From a bacterium (GTDB taxonomy: Bacteria > JAMCPX01): 64,000 bases of DNA. The notes beneath the pieces are model-generated. The model had not been told where the DNA came from, did not search any database, and worked only from the letters and a program-made list of their open reading frames with translations. The position numbers and the translations under genes are program-made. Below, piece by piece: positions 40,547 through 49,850 of this stretch (the stretch's first letter is position 1; each line of letters opens with the position of its first letter). The stretch lies in NCBI GenBank assembly GCA_021792615.1, contig JAJYUJ010000001.1:90526-154525 (forward strand), written 5' to 3'.

Positions 40547-42016
40547 CTATGAATGCTTTATTTTTAAGTCAGCAGCTATGCTATTGAATTGCTCCAATGC
40601 AACCTGAAGGTTTTCTGCTATATCATGCGCAATGATATCCGGGGCAGGGAGTTTGTCAGAATCCTCAAGGTTTTCATCCTTAAGCCAGAATATATCAAGA
40701 CTCGCCTTGTCCCTTTGCAGGAGTTCGTCATAGGTAAAGACTTTGAAATGCTCCGTTTCTTTTCTGTTAAAACGGTTCTTTGGATTGTAACACTTGATAA
40801 AATCCTGCAGGTCTTCATACTTCAAAGGGTTTTCTTTGAGCGTAAAGTGCGCGTTTGTCCTTAAATCATATATCCATAGGTTTTGTGTCCAGGGTTTCTC
40901 GCTTGCGGGCTTTCTGTCGAAGAACAGCACATTCGCCTTAACACCCTGTGCGTAAAAAACACCCGTGGGAAGTCTCAGGAGTGTATGCACATCGCACTCT
41001 TGCAACAGCTTCTTTCTGACTGTCTCGCCTGTTCCTCCTTCAAACAAAACGTTGTCAGGCACCACTATGGCAGCCTTCCCATTAATCTTCAGCAAAGTTT
41101 TTACGTGCTGAAGAAAGTTAAGTTGCTTGTTTGACGAAGTTGCCCAGAAGTCCTGCCGCTCATAGGAAAGCGATTCTTTATCTGCTTTGCCGTCTCCGTT
41201 GATTATAGTTATGCTGCTCTTTTTGCCGAACGGCGGATTGGTGAGTACAATCTCGAAGCGATCTCCGGGATCAGCGGAGAGTGCATCACCGGTTATAATA
41301 GGGCTTTCTTCACCGCCAATACCGTGGAGATAAAGATTCATGACACATAGTCTTACTACGTTATCGACAATATCCCAGCCTTTAAAGGTGCCGGACTTAA
41401 GAAACTTCTTTTGTTCTTTATCCAATGTCGCCGAATAATTCCTTGATAGGTAATCGTGTACAGCAAGAAGAAATCCGCCTGTACCGCATGCAGGGTCACA
41501 CACGGACATTCCGGGCTCCGGCCTTATGACCTCGACGATTGCCTTGATGAGGGCCCTTGGCGTAAAGTATTGTCCCGCCCCGCTCTTTATATCTTCCGCG
41601 TTCTTTTGAAGAAGCCCCTCGTAGATCTCACCCTTTACATCAATATCCAGACCAACCCATGTTTCTGCATTGATTAGCTCAAGCAGACGCTTTATCTTGG
41701 CAGGGTCTTGAATCTTGTTCTGGGACTTCCTGAAGATAACGCCGAGCATGCCTTTTTGCTTACCCAATGACTCGAGGACATGCCGGTAATGAACCTCAAG
41801 CGCGTCTCCGTCCTTTTCAAGCAGGCTCTTCCAGTCAAGCCCTTTGGGAATAATAGATGGCTTATTAAAGGGTGGCTTTGTCTGCTCATCAGCCATCTTC
41901 AAAAACAGAAGGTAAGTCAGCTGCTCCACATAATCGCCGTAACTTACCCCGTCATCGCGCAATACATTGCAGTAATTCCAGAGCTTCTGGACTATGGTTG
42001 AAGATTCGTTAGACAT
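40547..42016 (-). CDS. hsdM: Type I R-M methyltransferase subunit HsdM
   Basis: 'GAGQYFTPRALIKAIVEVIRPEPGMSVCDPACGTGGFLL', 'NPPFGKKSS'. Confidence 0.96.
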   Translation of the reverse strand: MSNESSTIVQKLWNYCNVLRDDGVSYGDYVEQLTYLLFLKMADEQTKPPFNKPSIIPKGLDWKSLLEKDGDALEVHYRHVLESLGKQKGMLGVIFRKSQNKIQDPAKIKRLLELINAETWVGLDIDVKGEIYEGLLQKNAEDIKSGAGQYFTPRALIKAIVEVIRPEPGMSVCDPACGTGGFLLAVHDYLSRNYSATLDKEQKKFLKSGTFKGWDIVDNVVRLCVMNLYLHGIGGEESPIITGDALSADPGDRFEIVLTNPPFGKKSSITIINGDGKADKESLSYERQDFWATSSNKQLNFLQHVKTLLKINGKAAIVVPDNVLFEGGTGETVRKKLLQECDVHTLLRLPTGVFYAQGVKANVLFFDRKPASEKPWTQNLWIYDLRTNAHFTLKENPLKYEDLQDFIKCYNPKNRFNRKETEHFKVFTYDELLQRDKASLDIFWLKDENLEDSDKLPAPDIIAHDIAENLQVALEQFNSIAADLKIKHS

Positions 42017-42025
42017 TATAATCCT

Positions 42026-42487
42026 TTATTTCATCTTTGGATCTATATACTCAACATTAAGAAATATCTTGTTAAGATGATCAAAGTCATGATCGGTCGT
42101 CAACAATGTTGCAAGACTTACCGCGGCAGTTGCAGCAATCCATATATCATTTTTACCCATGTTTTTTGCGCTCATACCTTCCGGTCGTTTTTTATGAGGA
42201 TGATAACCCTGGCTGTATGCATCAATCTCTGCATACTTATTGAGAATGTCCTGATGGTTGATATTCATGTAAGGTATTCTACGAATTAGCTCATTCAGCT
42301 TTTCTTTCTTATCATTGCCCCATTTTAATCTGAAAGAAAGCGCATAGAGCTCACCAATGGATACAACCGATATCAGTGAAATATTGGGAGGCTCGGATAT
42401 TTTAAACTCTTTCTCGATAAATTCAGAATAGACGGCACCGCGCATATAGCCCAGAAGAATACCGGTATCTAAAACATATTTAGACAT
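42026..42487 (-). CDS. PIN-domain protein (VapC-like)
   Basis: Acidic residues in 'VLDTGILLGYM', 'SIGELYALS', 'NDIWIAATA', 'TTDHDFDHL'. Confidence 0.85.
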   Translation of the reverse strand: MSKYVLDTGILLGYMRGAVYSEFIEKEFKISEPPNISLISVVSIGELYALSFRLKWGNDKKEKLNELIRRIPYMNINHQDILNKYAEIDAYSQGYHPHKKRPEGMSAKNMGKNDIWIAATAAVSLATLLTTDHDFDHLNKIFLNVEYIDPKMK

Positions 42488-43449
42488 CAGTTTTCTTTAG
42501 ATATTTCATTCAGTGCTGCAAGGAGCTGATCGATGGATTCTTCTCCAGGCCATTGGCCCCATACTTCTTTTAACGGGCTCTTTATCCCAAACTTAGCCTT
42601 TGCTTCCTCTACTTCCAATAAAGGTGATTGTGATTCTGAAATGTCCTGAAATATCTTTTCCCCGGCTTCAAATTGTTTTAGTAACTGAGCCTCGAGAAAC
42701 CGTATTTTGCCGGAAGGATTAAAATAAGCGATTCCTTTAATCGTGACATCCTTGCCCCATAGTGTCCTCATATACTCAGTATCTATTGAGGATGGGTCGG
42801 CGGATCCAGGTATATTGGCACCATTCTCCAGAGTAAGTTTAAATCTCCGGGTAGCGTGCTCTATCACGTTAAATAAACCCGTTAATACAACAGCACGCGG
42901 TTTCGGAGTCTTTGCCTTGATCTGGCTTATTTTTCCTAGTTCATCTCTGTTGATTTTGAAATGTTCTTTCGGTCTCTCCTGTGAGTCTACCTCAAATTCA
43001 CTCACATATTCTTTTAAAACTGAATCGAAAGAAAGTAAGGCCTTTAGTACTCCTGAATCGTAGTATTCACTCTCAAGATGTTCGGAGGTCACTTCTGATA
43101 CGGATTTTGAGAGTAAAGAGACTGCTGTATCTTTCGGCTCAGGGAATGTATACCAAAGGTTCTGCTGCCGAATTTGTTCAGGCGCAGCCTCCTCAAGAGT
43201 CGGGGCCTCAATTTCCAAAATTGTTGAGCCTTTTTTGATACCCGTAACCGTAAATTCAAGGGATTTTCTCAGCCATTCCGGCAATGCCCCTCGTTTCACA
43301 CTCGCCCCTTCAACCGACAAGCGTAACGCCTTTTCTGCGCCATCTAACAAATTAAGGGACAACTCTTTGAGTGCCAGCAAAGGAATCGTTCCCTCTGGTG
43401 TCTTAAGACCTTGTATTCTAATTTTGTATTGAACGCCTTTCACTTCCAT
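42487..43449 (-). CDS. Hypothetical protein coupled to the PIN gene (overlapping ends)
   Basis: 320-aa ORF ending at the start of the PIN gene; no family recognised by eye. Confidence 0.7.
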   Translation of the reverse strand: MEVKGVQYKIRIQGLKTPEGTIPLLALKELSLNLLDGAEKALRLSVEGASVKRGALPEWLRKSLEFTVTGIKKGSTILEIEAPTLEEAAPEQIRQQNLWYTFPEPKDTAVSLLSKSVSEVTSEHLESEYYDSGVLKALLSFDSVLKEYVSEFEVDSQERPKEHFKINRDELGKISQIKAKTPKPRAVVLTGLFNVIEHATRRFKLTLENGANIPGSADPSSIDTEYMRTLWGKDVTIKGIAYFNPSGKIRFLEAQLLKQFEAGEKIFQDISESQSPLLEVEEAKAKFGIKSPLKEVWGQWPGEESIDQLLAALNEISKEN

Positions 43450-43656
43450 CCCCTTTTTTTCATTTTACCAGAAATCTTCGTACTTGTCTCTATTTTTGCT
43501 CTTTCTTCCTTTATGCGATCAAGTAATCTCTAGGCAGGCAGGTCGGGCTACTGCGGCATTTCTCGTCTTGTAATTAAGCTGCGAAAAGGACTTTCCCGTT
43601 TTTTGCATAATCCGCTATAAGGGATCTTCCGCTTTTAAGCTCTTCAGGTGTTTTTG

Positions 43657-45104
43657 TCATCTGGTTTTTCCCTGTCTTGATTCTTTCTTACTATCTTTTG
43701 ATTTTTTACTCAATTTGATTCGCTCTAAAAGCACACTCGCAGGCTCGTCGTTTGGATCCTGCGGCACAAGCTTCCCCTCGAACGCCCTCTTCAAAATACT
43801 CTGCCGCAGCCTCTGGGCTTGTTGTAAACAAGCCCCTACAGTCTTCTCCACCTCATCCGCTACGGAAAACCTCCGTTCGATTTCCGAAACAATTTGTTGC
43901 TGCTCGGAGAGAGGAGGAAGGGGAAGCTTGATTTCCCTTAAAATATTTGCTGGAATCTGAGGTTGCGCTGTTCCGGATTGTTTTACTTTCAACTGAGAAG
44001 TAAAAGAAGGGGAAACAATGAATTTAATTAAAAATTTATTATTTAACAAATCGTTAGAAACTCTCAGAATTAACATCCCAGAATTAATCCGAATCCTTTT
44101 ATAAGGAATAAATTCATCATATAATGCTACATTGCCCAACGTTCCTCTGGTTGTTATGACAACATCATTGATTTGGAGTTTTCCACTCCTTAATGTTGTA
44201 TCCTTATTTTTTGTAATAAATTGATTGTCATCAAAAACAAAATTTCCATTTCTCACATTCTTGGTAGACAGAAACAAGCAATAACCATCTTGTAAGAATT
44301 CGTGTTTTTTCGGATAATTCCTGCCTCTATCTCCATCTATTGTTTTAAAAGTTCTTTCAGTTTTCTATAATGCCACCCCTCCGGCAATTCAGGCAAATCA
44401 ACAAATTCCTTCTTACCCTCCTTTGATAAAGGAGCTAGGCTCCCATCGCCGCGCAGTATTGCAATGGGAATCGGAGGATTTTTTCTTCTCCATTCTTCCG
44501 TCAACTTCCCTTCAAACGCATACTTCAAAACCGCCTGTCGATAACGCTTCAACTCGGCTCTTACCTTTTTCAGCGCCTCTATCCCTGCATCAAGCTGGCT
44601 GAAAAGCTCTTCAATCTTCGCCACAATCCGCTGCTGCTCGGCGAGAGGAGGAAGGGGATATGGTAATTCTGATAATTGTTTCTTTGTTACACCCCCTATA
44701 GTAGTACCACGGTGTTCATATCTGAATATCTGAACTGCTTGCGAAAGATAATATAAGGAATAGTCAGGAAACAACATGTCGTTTCCAACGAGAGCCTGTG
44801 AATCCTGACTGAAACACATTGATGTTTTCGTCAAGGCAACTTTTCCTAATCCTACTCGAGTAACAACAATAATACTTCCGGCAGGAACAAGATTTGTTGC
44901 TGAGTTCTCAACGGCTGCGTTTGTAATCTGTTTTCTTGATTTAATATCTTTTAGTCCATAAATATCTGCACTGGTAATCCACGGGATACGACCGGCCCAA
45001 TATTTGGTAATGTTTGTCGATGGTGTACCTCCGCCCACTATATTGTAAAGTTGTCCGACTCGTGCCCTCACCCAGTTTTTTGGAAGTTTATCTTGATCCA
45101 TCAA
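43657..45104 (-). CDS. hsdS: Type I R-M specificity subunit HsdS, split by a frameshift near 44343-44349
   Basis: 45104-44337: TRD1 plus 'PPLAEQQRIVAKIEELFSQLDAGIEALKK...RQAVLKYAFEGKLTEEW'. The -1 frame continues 'IDGDRGRNYPKKHEFLQDGYCLFLSTKN...' to 43657 with 'PPLSEQQQIVSEIERRFSVADEVEKT...RQSILKRAFEGKLV'. Confidence 0.85.
43815..43839. repeat. Palindrome GGGCTTGTT-GTA-AACAAGCCC(CTAC) inside hsdS
   Basis: Perfect 9-bp stem; encodes 'VGACLQQAQ'. Confidence 0.75.
44418..44434. repeat. Palindrome CTCCTTT-GAT-AAAGGAG inside hsdS
   Basis: Perfect 7-bp stem; encodes part of 'SLAPLSKEGKKEF'. Confidence 0.6.
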
Positions 45105-45143
45105 TTATCCCTATTTTACAGTTATTAATTTGAACAGACGTGA

Positions 45144-46994
45144 TTAAGTTTTTATGTTAAGCAATTCCAGTAATTCTTCGTCGATTTTTTCTTCTTTTTC
45201 AAAATGCAAATCAAATCTTTCATTTATCGGATATTTAGCTTCTTCAAAAATAATACTATAATTGATACATAATAAATTTATATCTTGTCGTAAGATAAAT
45301 TGTATTAACTCTACATCACGAAATGTATGCTGAAGAATTTTACCAAAATATACTGTAATAATTTTCTTATCGTCTTCATAGGATATCTTATATTTTTTTT
45401 CTGGATTATTATTCTCACCAAGGTTTTCCGATATAGATCTCAAATAAGACAGTTCAGGCCTGTGAATATTTAATCTATGTAGGAATGGTGAAGTTGGTGG
45501 CTCTGGCTCTATAGGTTCCTCGATGATCAACTCTTCCATATTTTCAACAAAGTCTATACCTTCAGGTAGTGTTATTTTTATAATTACTTCATTAGCTGTT
45601 CCATTGCCCTCATTATATACTCGAATGAGAAGAGAAAAACGAGAACAGATTAATGGAATATTCTCTTCAATATTAATTTTGTAATATTTAATCTCTTGGT
45701 TGTATATATCGACTTCTTTATTATATCTATCATAGTCTTTTGTTTCTATTACTAGCTTAGCTGGGAACATATTAGAACGAGCATCATGTTGATATTCGAG
45801 TGGAGTTTTGTTGTCCATTTTATGATGAATTATTGAATTAACGATTTTATCGTTTGGTATTGAAATTATAACATCTTTTGCATGATGTTTTTCTGCAATT
45901 ATAAATGCAGAACAATTAGGAAGGGGCTTGCCAAAAAGTCCACTTAATATGCTCTTTGAGAGATGATTTATATATGGGTCAACATTAAGAATAGAATTTT
46001 TGTATTTTTCCCATTCATTCCTTTCTGGAAACAATGGGAACCAACCTCGTCCGTTATAAATACCGTATTTCCAAAAAATCGGAAGCAATGATTTGGGAAT
46101 GTTATGGGAAAAAAGGGTTAATTTCCCTAAATTACCATATCCGCATAGGCGCTCCCTTAATTTATCATCACCCCACTCGCCCTTTTTATCAGTATACAAA
46201 TCATATGATATTTTACAGACTAAATCTTTTGCTTCTTTAGCTTCGTCTTCATTCGACCATAACTTTGTGCCATATTCTAAGTAATTATTGTAATCTTTAT
46301 GACCAGAAATAATTTCAAATTGTTTTAAATGATATTCTTCCTTTAACTTATTAGCAAGATTAGTAGACGGCGATAGCTCAATTGCGACACAATAATATAT
46401 TGGTAACTCTCTTAAAATTGCTTGTTCATTTTCTAACAGAGGGTACTTAACATGTTCTCTATGCTGAATAGTAGAACCAAACAATTCAGAAATAAATTTA
46501 TTTAGCTGATTTCCAGATGTAATATTATCGTCTACAAACACTATCCCTTTATATGCGCCAGTGCTTAAGCTAGATATAAATTGGTCGATGGTGCATATTT
46601 TATGATTAAGTTCTTCTTCAGTTATATTAAGTTTTTTACCAATTGAATATATGAGCATAGAGGCACTATCATATAAGGTTCCAACTGGGCAGATACACAG
46701 ATCACTATCTGCAATTGTTTTATAAGAATTAACGATTAGCGTAACAAGTTTATTTGTATCAAAATAATTAACATTATTAAGTAGTTTAAATGCAATTTTA
46801 ACATTGTTTAAACTGCCGAACTGTAACAACCAGTTAATAATGTTTTCTTCGTTGATAATACCTGTATAATAACTTTTAAATATACCGCTTAATTCAAAGA
46901 TATCAGAAATTTTTTCTGTAACGAATTGTCCAATATCATCAAGGATTATTTTTTCACTAATGGTATTGTTTAATTCGGTACTGTCGATCGTCAT
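45144..46994 (-). CDS. Phosphoribosyltransferase-like protein with C-terminal Ig-like/CARDB-like region
   Basis: PRPP-loop-like 'KGIVFVDDNITSGNQLNKF' (compare ComF 'KVLLIDDVITTGATV'); upstream 'CICPVGTLYDSASMLIYSIGKK'; C-term 'LLIRVYNEGNGTANEVIIKITLPEGIDFV'. Confidence 0.6.
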   Translation of the reverse strand: MTIDSTELNNTISEKIILDDIGQFVTEKISDIFELSGIFKSYYTGIINEENIINWLLQFGSLNNVKIAFKLLNNVNYFDTNKLVTLIVNSYKTIADSDLCICPVGTLYDSASMLIYSIGKKLNITEEELNHKICTIDQFISSLSTGAYKGIVFVDDNITSGNQLNKFISELFGSTIQHREHVKYPLLENEQAILRELPIYYCVAIELSPSTNLANKLKEEYHLKQFEIISGHKDYNNYLEYGTKLWSNEDEAKEAKDLVCKISYDLYTDKKGEWGDDKLRERLCGYGNLGKLTLFSHNIPKSLLPIFWKYGIYNGRGWFPLFPERNEWEKYKNSILNVDPYINHLSKSILSGLFGKPLPNCSAFIIAEKHHAKDVIISIPNDKIVNSIIHHKMDNKTPLEYQHDARSNMFPAKLVIETKDYDRYNKEVDIYNQEIKYYKINIEENIPLICSRFSLLIRVYNEGNGTANEVIIKITLPEGIDFVENMEELIIEEPIEPEPPTSPFLHRLNIHRPELSYLRSISENLGENNNPEKKYKISYEDDKKIITVYFGKILQHTFRDVELIQFILRQDINLLCINYSIIFEEAKYPINERFDLHFEKEEKIDEELLELLNIKT

Positions 46995-47004
46995 TACTTT
47001 ACCT

Positions 47005-47784
47005 TTATTTATTTACTTTCTTAAGAAGGTCATCAATGTATTTTGCAGAAGTAAAAAAGCCTATTCCCATTTGAGATGTTTCCCCTAATTCTTTCACATG
47101 TTCCATTATTTTATTGTAAAGATCTGCTGTAAGGCGTACAGGGTCTTGGCCACAATATGAAATACTTGCTCCACAAGCAGGCGAAATAATTATAGGTTTA
47201 TCTTCAAACTTCTCACTAACTTTTTGTATTATTAATCCGATAACCTTACCCGAATCACAATCAAATACCGGCCCCCCACTATCACCATGATTCACAAACG
47301 CACTTATTACAAATATCTGATTTTCACCGGGAAAAGTTCCTGCAAGGATACCTTTGTTAAGGATGGTAGAAAACAATGTAATTTGTTTGTTTATTTTTAA
47401 AGTATAAATACCTACAAAACCTATATCTTCACCTAATCTCTTTTTAAATTTAGTTTCTAATTCTACAGAAGGAAAATTTGACCCATTGATTTTTAATAAA
47501 GCGACATCTGCCTGCTTGTTTTCATTTATTAAAGTTGCCTTAATCTTACCGTTTACTGTGTACTCAGTTGCTCCTTCTAATACATGAGCTGCTGTTGCTA
47601 TATAACCATCTTTCGAAACAAAAAAGCCTGTACCAAACTCGCCTTTATTTGTTAATATTGCCACAGTAGATGGCATAACTTTTGATACTGATTCTGTAAA
47701 TTTTGAATTAGAAGTATCTGCCGCCAGCCTTTGTTGCACTGATATTAAGAATATAGCCACGAACAAAATAATATTTAATTTCAT
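47005..47784 (-). CDS. Trypsin-like serine protease with N-terminal signal peptide
   Basis: Signal-like 'MKLNIILFVAIFLISVQQRLAA'; triad context 'IATAAHVLEG', 'ADVALLKI', 'VNHGDSGGPVFD'. Confidence 0.85.
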   Translation of the reverse strand: MKLNIILFVAIFLISVQQRLAADTSNSKFTESVSKVMPSTVAILTNKGEFGTGFFVSKDGYIATAAHVLEGATEYTVNGKIKATLINENKQADVALLKINGSNFPSVELETKFKKRLGEDIGFVGIYTLKINKQITLFSTILNKGILAGTFPGENQIFVISAFVNHGDSGGPVFDCDSGKVIGLIIQKVSEKFEDKPIIISPACGASISYCGQDPVRLTADLYNKIMEHVKELGETSQMGIGFFTSAKYIDDLLKKVNK

Positions 47785-47832
47785 TTATTTATATCCTCCT
47801 AAAATTCGTTTATTTTAAATGATGCTGTAACA

Positions 47833-49701
47833 TTATATGCGATTTGTTAAGTTAGTCTGTAGTATTTTTTTTGTCTCTTCAATCCTTCCCCTTATATGGA
47901 ATGGATAAGCACTAAGTTTTAATTTTATCAGACCAGTTAATAATTTGTTAATAATTTCCGTATCTTTACTTTCCCTAATCAATAAAAGTTTATAAGATTC
48001 ATCCACAAACATTGATGGCGAAATTCGTAATAGATTTTCTATTTCATACAGTTGGGTTCTCTTATCATGCAAGATGTCATTAAGAAACTTGGCAAAAAAA
48101 GTAATACGGCTATCTGTATCAAATATTGCTTGCTTAATTGCTGTATCCCTTTTTTCTGAATCTGAATTAAGAAAGCAAAGTAACATAGCTTTTTTTACTC
48201 GATGATTTAATTCTTCGTTGAATAAATCCCAGAGTTTCTTCATATTTGCACTTGATAGGCTAAAATATGATAAGGCAATTAAGCTATTTGTTCTGATGGA
48301 CCAATGTAGATTTTCATCAACAGCATATTTATATAAAACTTCTTCTAAAGAATGAGGAGGATTGTTTTTATATTTATAAATTTCTATAAGGCGAGCAATT
48401 TGATATTCAGGGAACTCTTCTTTATTCTTGATAAAAACGAGAACTTGTTCTGGAATTCTGTTTCCTTCCTTAAAAACTTTAAAGTATCTTACAATTTTAT
48501 CAGTGAGAGCCGGAATATCTACTACCACACTAAAGCATCTATTGACAGCAATATTACTTTTCAGCAAAATTAATCCTGTAAGAATCCTTTTAAATAATCT
48601 TATATCTTTTGACTTTAACTTATAACCTATTTTTTTAAGATGTTCTTTAAATCCTTTTTCATATTCATTATGTTCTTTCTTTGTTAAGTTTTTCTTTTGA
48701 ATCCTCTTCTGGAGTTGTTCAACAAGTGGTGAAATTCCCTCAAATCTTTTATCTTGAATGTACGAATCTAATTCCGGAGAGTCGCAGATCTCTGTTTTTG
48801 ATGTTTGCATGTTTAAATGTAACTGTCTCAATACCCTATTGAAAATGAACAAAGCTTTTCTTGCGTCATTTTTATTCTTGGCAAGTATTTTCACATCATC
48901 TACATACCTCAGGTATCTTATGTCACTTAATTGTTCTAATTTCTTAAACTCTTCGTCCAATGGTATAAGATATATGTTACCAAGATAACTGCTAACATCA
49001 TTACCTTGCGGTATACCTCTGTCAATACGGTTTCCATGGGGTGGCAATACAGTCCATTGACCTATAATTTCTATTAAAAGATTGATGGGATAAGGATCTT
49101 CACTACCTGAACAACGCATTAGAGTAGCCCGAAGAACATCGTGATTAATATTTTCAAAATAACTTGTAATATCTGTAGTAGCCAAAAATTTGTAGCCTTT
49201 ATTAAAGATGTAGTCTTTTGTTTTATCATCAAATGCTGGCCATGCTTCATACCATTCTTCAAATTCTTTAATCTTTTTTCTTTGTTCAATTGGTAAAAGT
49301 GGGATGTCCCTATCTTCGAAAAGCCGATCTGCCTTCCGATTTCCTTTCGGAATTACTCTCCAAGAATAAACATTATCGGGCAGATGTTGATCAATTTTAT
49401 CTACTAACACATTAATGATTGCGTACAATACAACAAAATCTTCAAAATCTAATATTGTACCAGGTCTTGTCGCAAGATGGGATTTTGGCACTTCAATTTC
49501 CAGTGCAACTTTTGGCTTATACTGTCTTTTTAATAACTTATTACCAAGTTCTTTTAGTAATTTCTCGCTACTGTGAGTATAATCTTGGTGTCTGAAAAAA
49601 TCTGGTATAAAAAAACGCTTCGCACCATCTTTTGCATAATTAAATGCAAGCTTAAGATTATCTAATGTTGCTATTTGTTTAAGCAAGTCACTTTCGCTCA
49701 T
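47833..49701 (-). CDS. Reverse transcriptase with long alpha-helical C-terminal region (UG/Abi-type candidate)
   Basis: 'FLATTDITSYFENINHDVLRATL', 'DRGIPQGNDVSSYLGNIYLIPLDEEF', 'RYLRYVDDVKILAKN'; about 300-aa helical HEAT-like C-terminus. Confidence 0.88.
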   Translation of the reverse strand: MSESDLLKQIATLDNLKLAFNYAKDGAKRFFIPDFFRHQDYTHSSEKLLKELGNKLLKRQYKPKVALEIEVPKSHLATRPGTILDFEDFVVLYAIINVLVDKIDQHLPDNVYSWRVIPKGNRKADRLFEDRDIPLLPIEQRKKIKEFEEWYEAWPAFDDKTKDYIFNKGYKFLATTDITSYFENINHDVLRATLMRCSGSEDPYPINLLIEIIGQWTVLPPHGNRIDRGIPQGNDVSSYLGNIYLIPLDEEFKKLEQLSDIRYLRYVDDVKILAKNKNDARKALFIFNRVLRQLHLNMQTSKTEICDSPELDSYIQDKRFEGISPLVEQLQKRIQKKNLTKKEHNEYEKGFKEHLKKIGYKLKSKDIRLFKRILTGLILLKSNIAVNRCFSVVVDIPALTDKIVRYFKVFKEGNRIPEQVLVFIKNKEEFPEYQIARLIEIYKYKNNPPHSLEEVLYKYAVDENLHWSIRTNSLIALSYFSLSSANMKKLWDLFNEELNHRVKKAMLLCFLNSDSEKRDTAIKQAIFDTDSRITFFAKFLNDILHDKRTQLYEIENLLRISPSMFVDESYKLLLIRESKDTEIINKLLTGLIKLKLSAYPFHIRGRIEETKKILQTNLTNRI

Positions 49702-49741
49702 ACTTGTCTATAACCATTCTTCAAATATTTAATTCATTTAT

Positions 49742-49794
49742 ATATTTCATGCCACCAGTACCTCGTTTAATTCTCTGATGATCTTGTTCGCATC
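49742..49794. repeat. Direct repeat copy A: remnant of an hsdR 3' end
   Basis: 53 bp, 4 mismatches to 50515-50567; minus strand encodes DANKIIRELNEVLVA*. Confidence 0.85.
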
Positions 49795-49823
49795 GTAGGG
49801 GCGGGTTTGAAACCCGCCCCTTC
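49795..49823. repeat. Palindrome GTAGGGGCGGGTTTGAAACCCGCCCC
   Basis: 11-bp perfect stem; similar element inside hsdR at 51355-51381. Confidence 0.8.
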
Positions 49824-49850
49824 ATATTATGAATCCTTTTGCCCAACACA

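Noticed and set aside
49702-49850. Retron msr-msd ncRNA upstream of RT
   Set aside because: No recognisable msr/msd structure by eye; the interval is occupied by repeat scars. Cannot be excluded without a covariance search.
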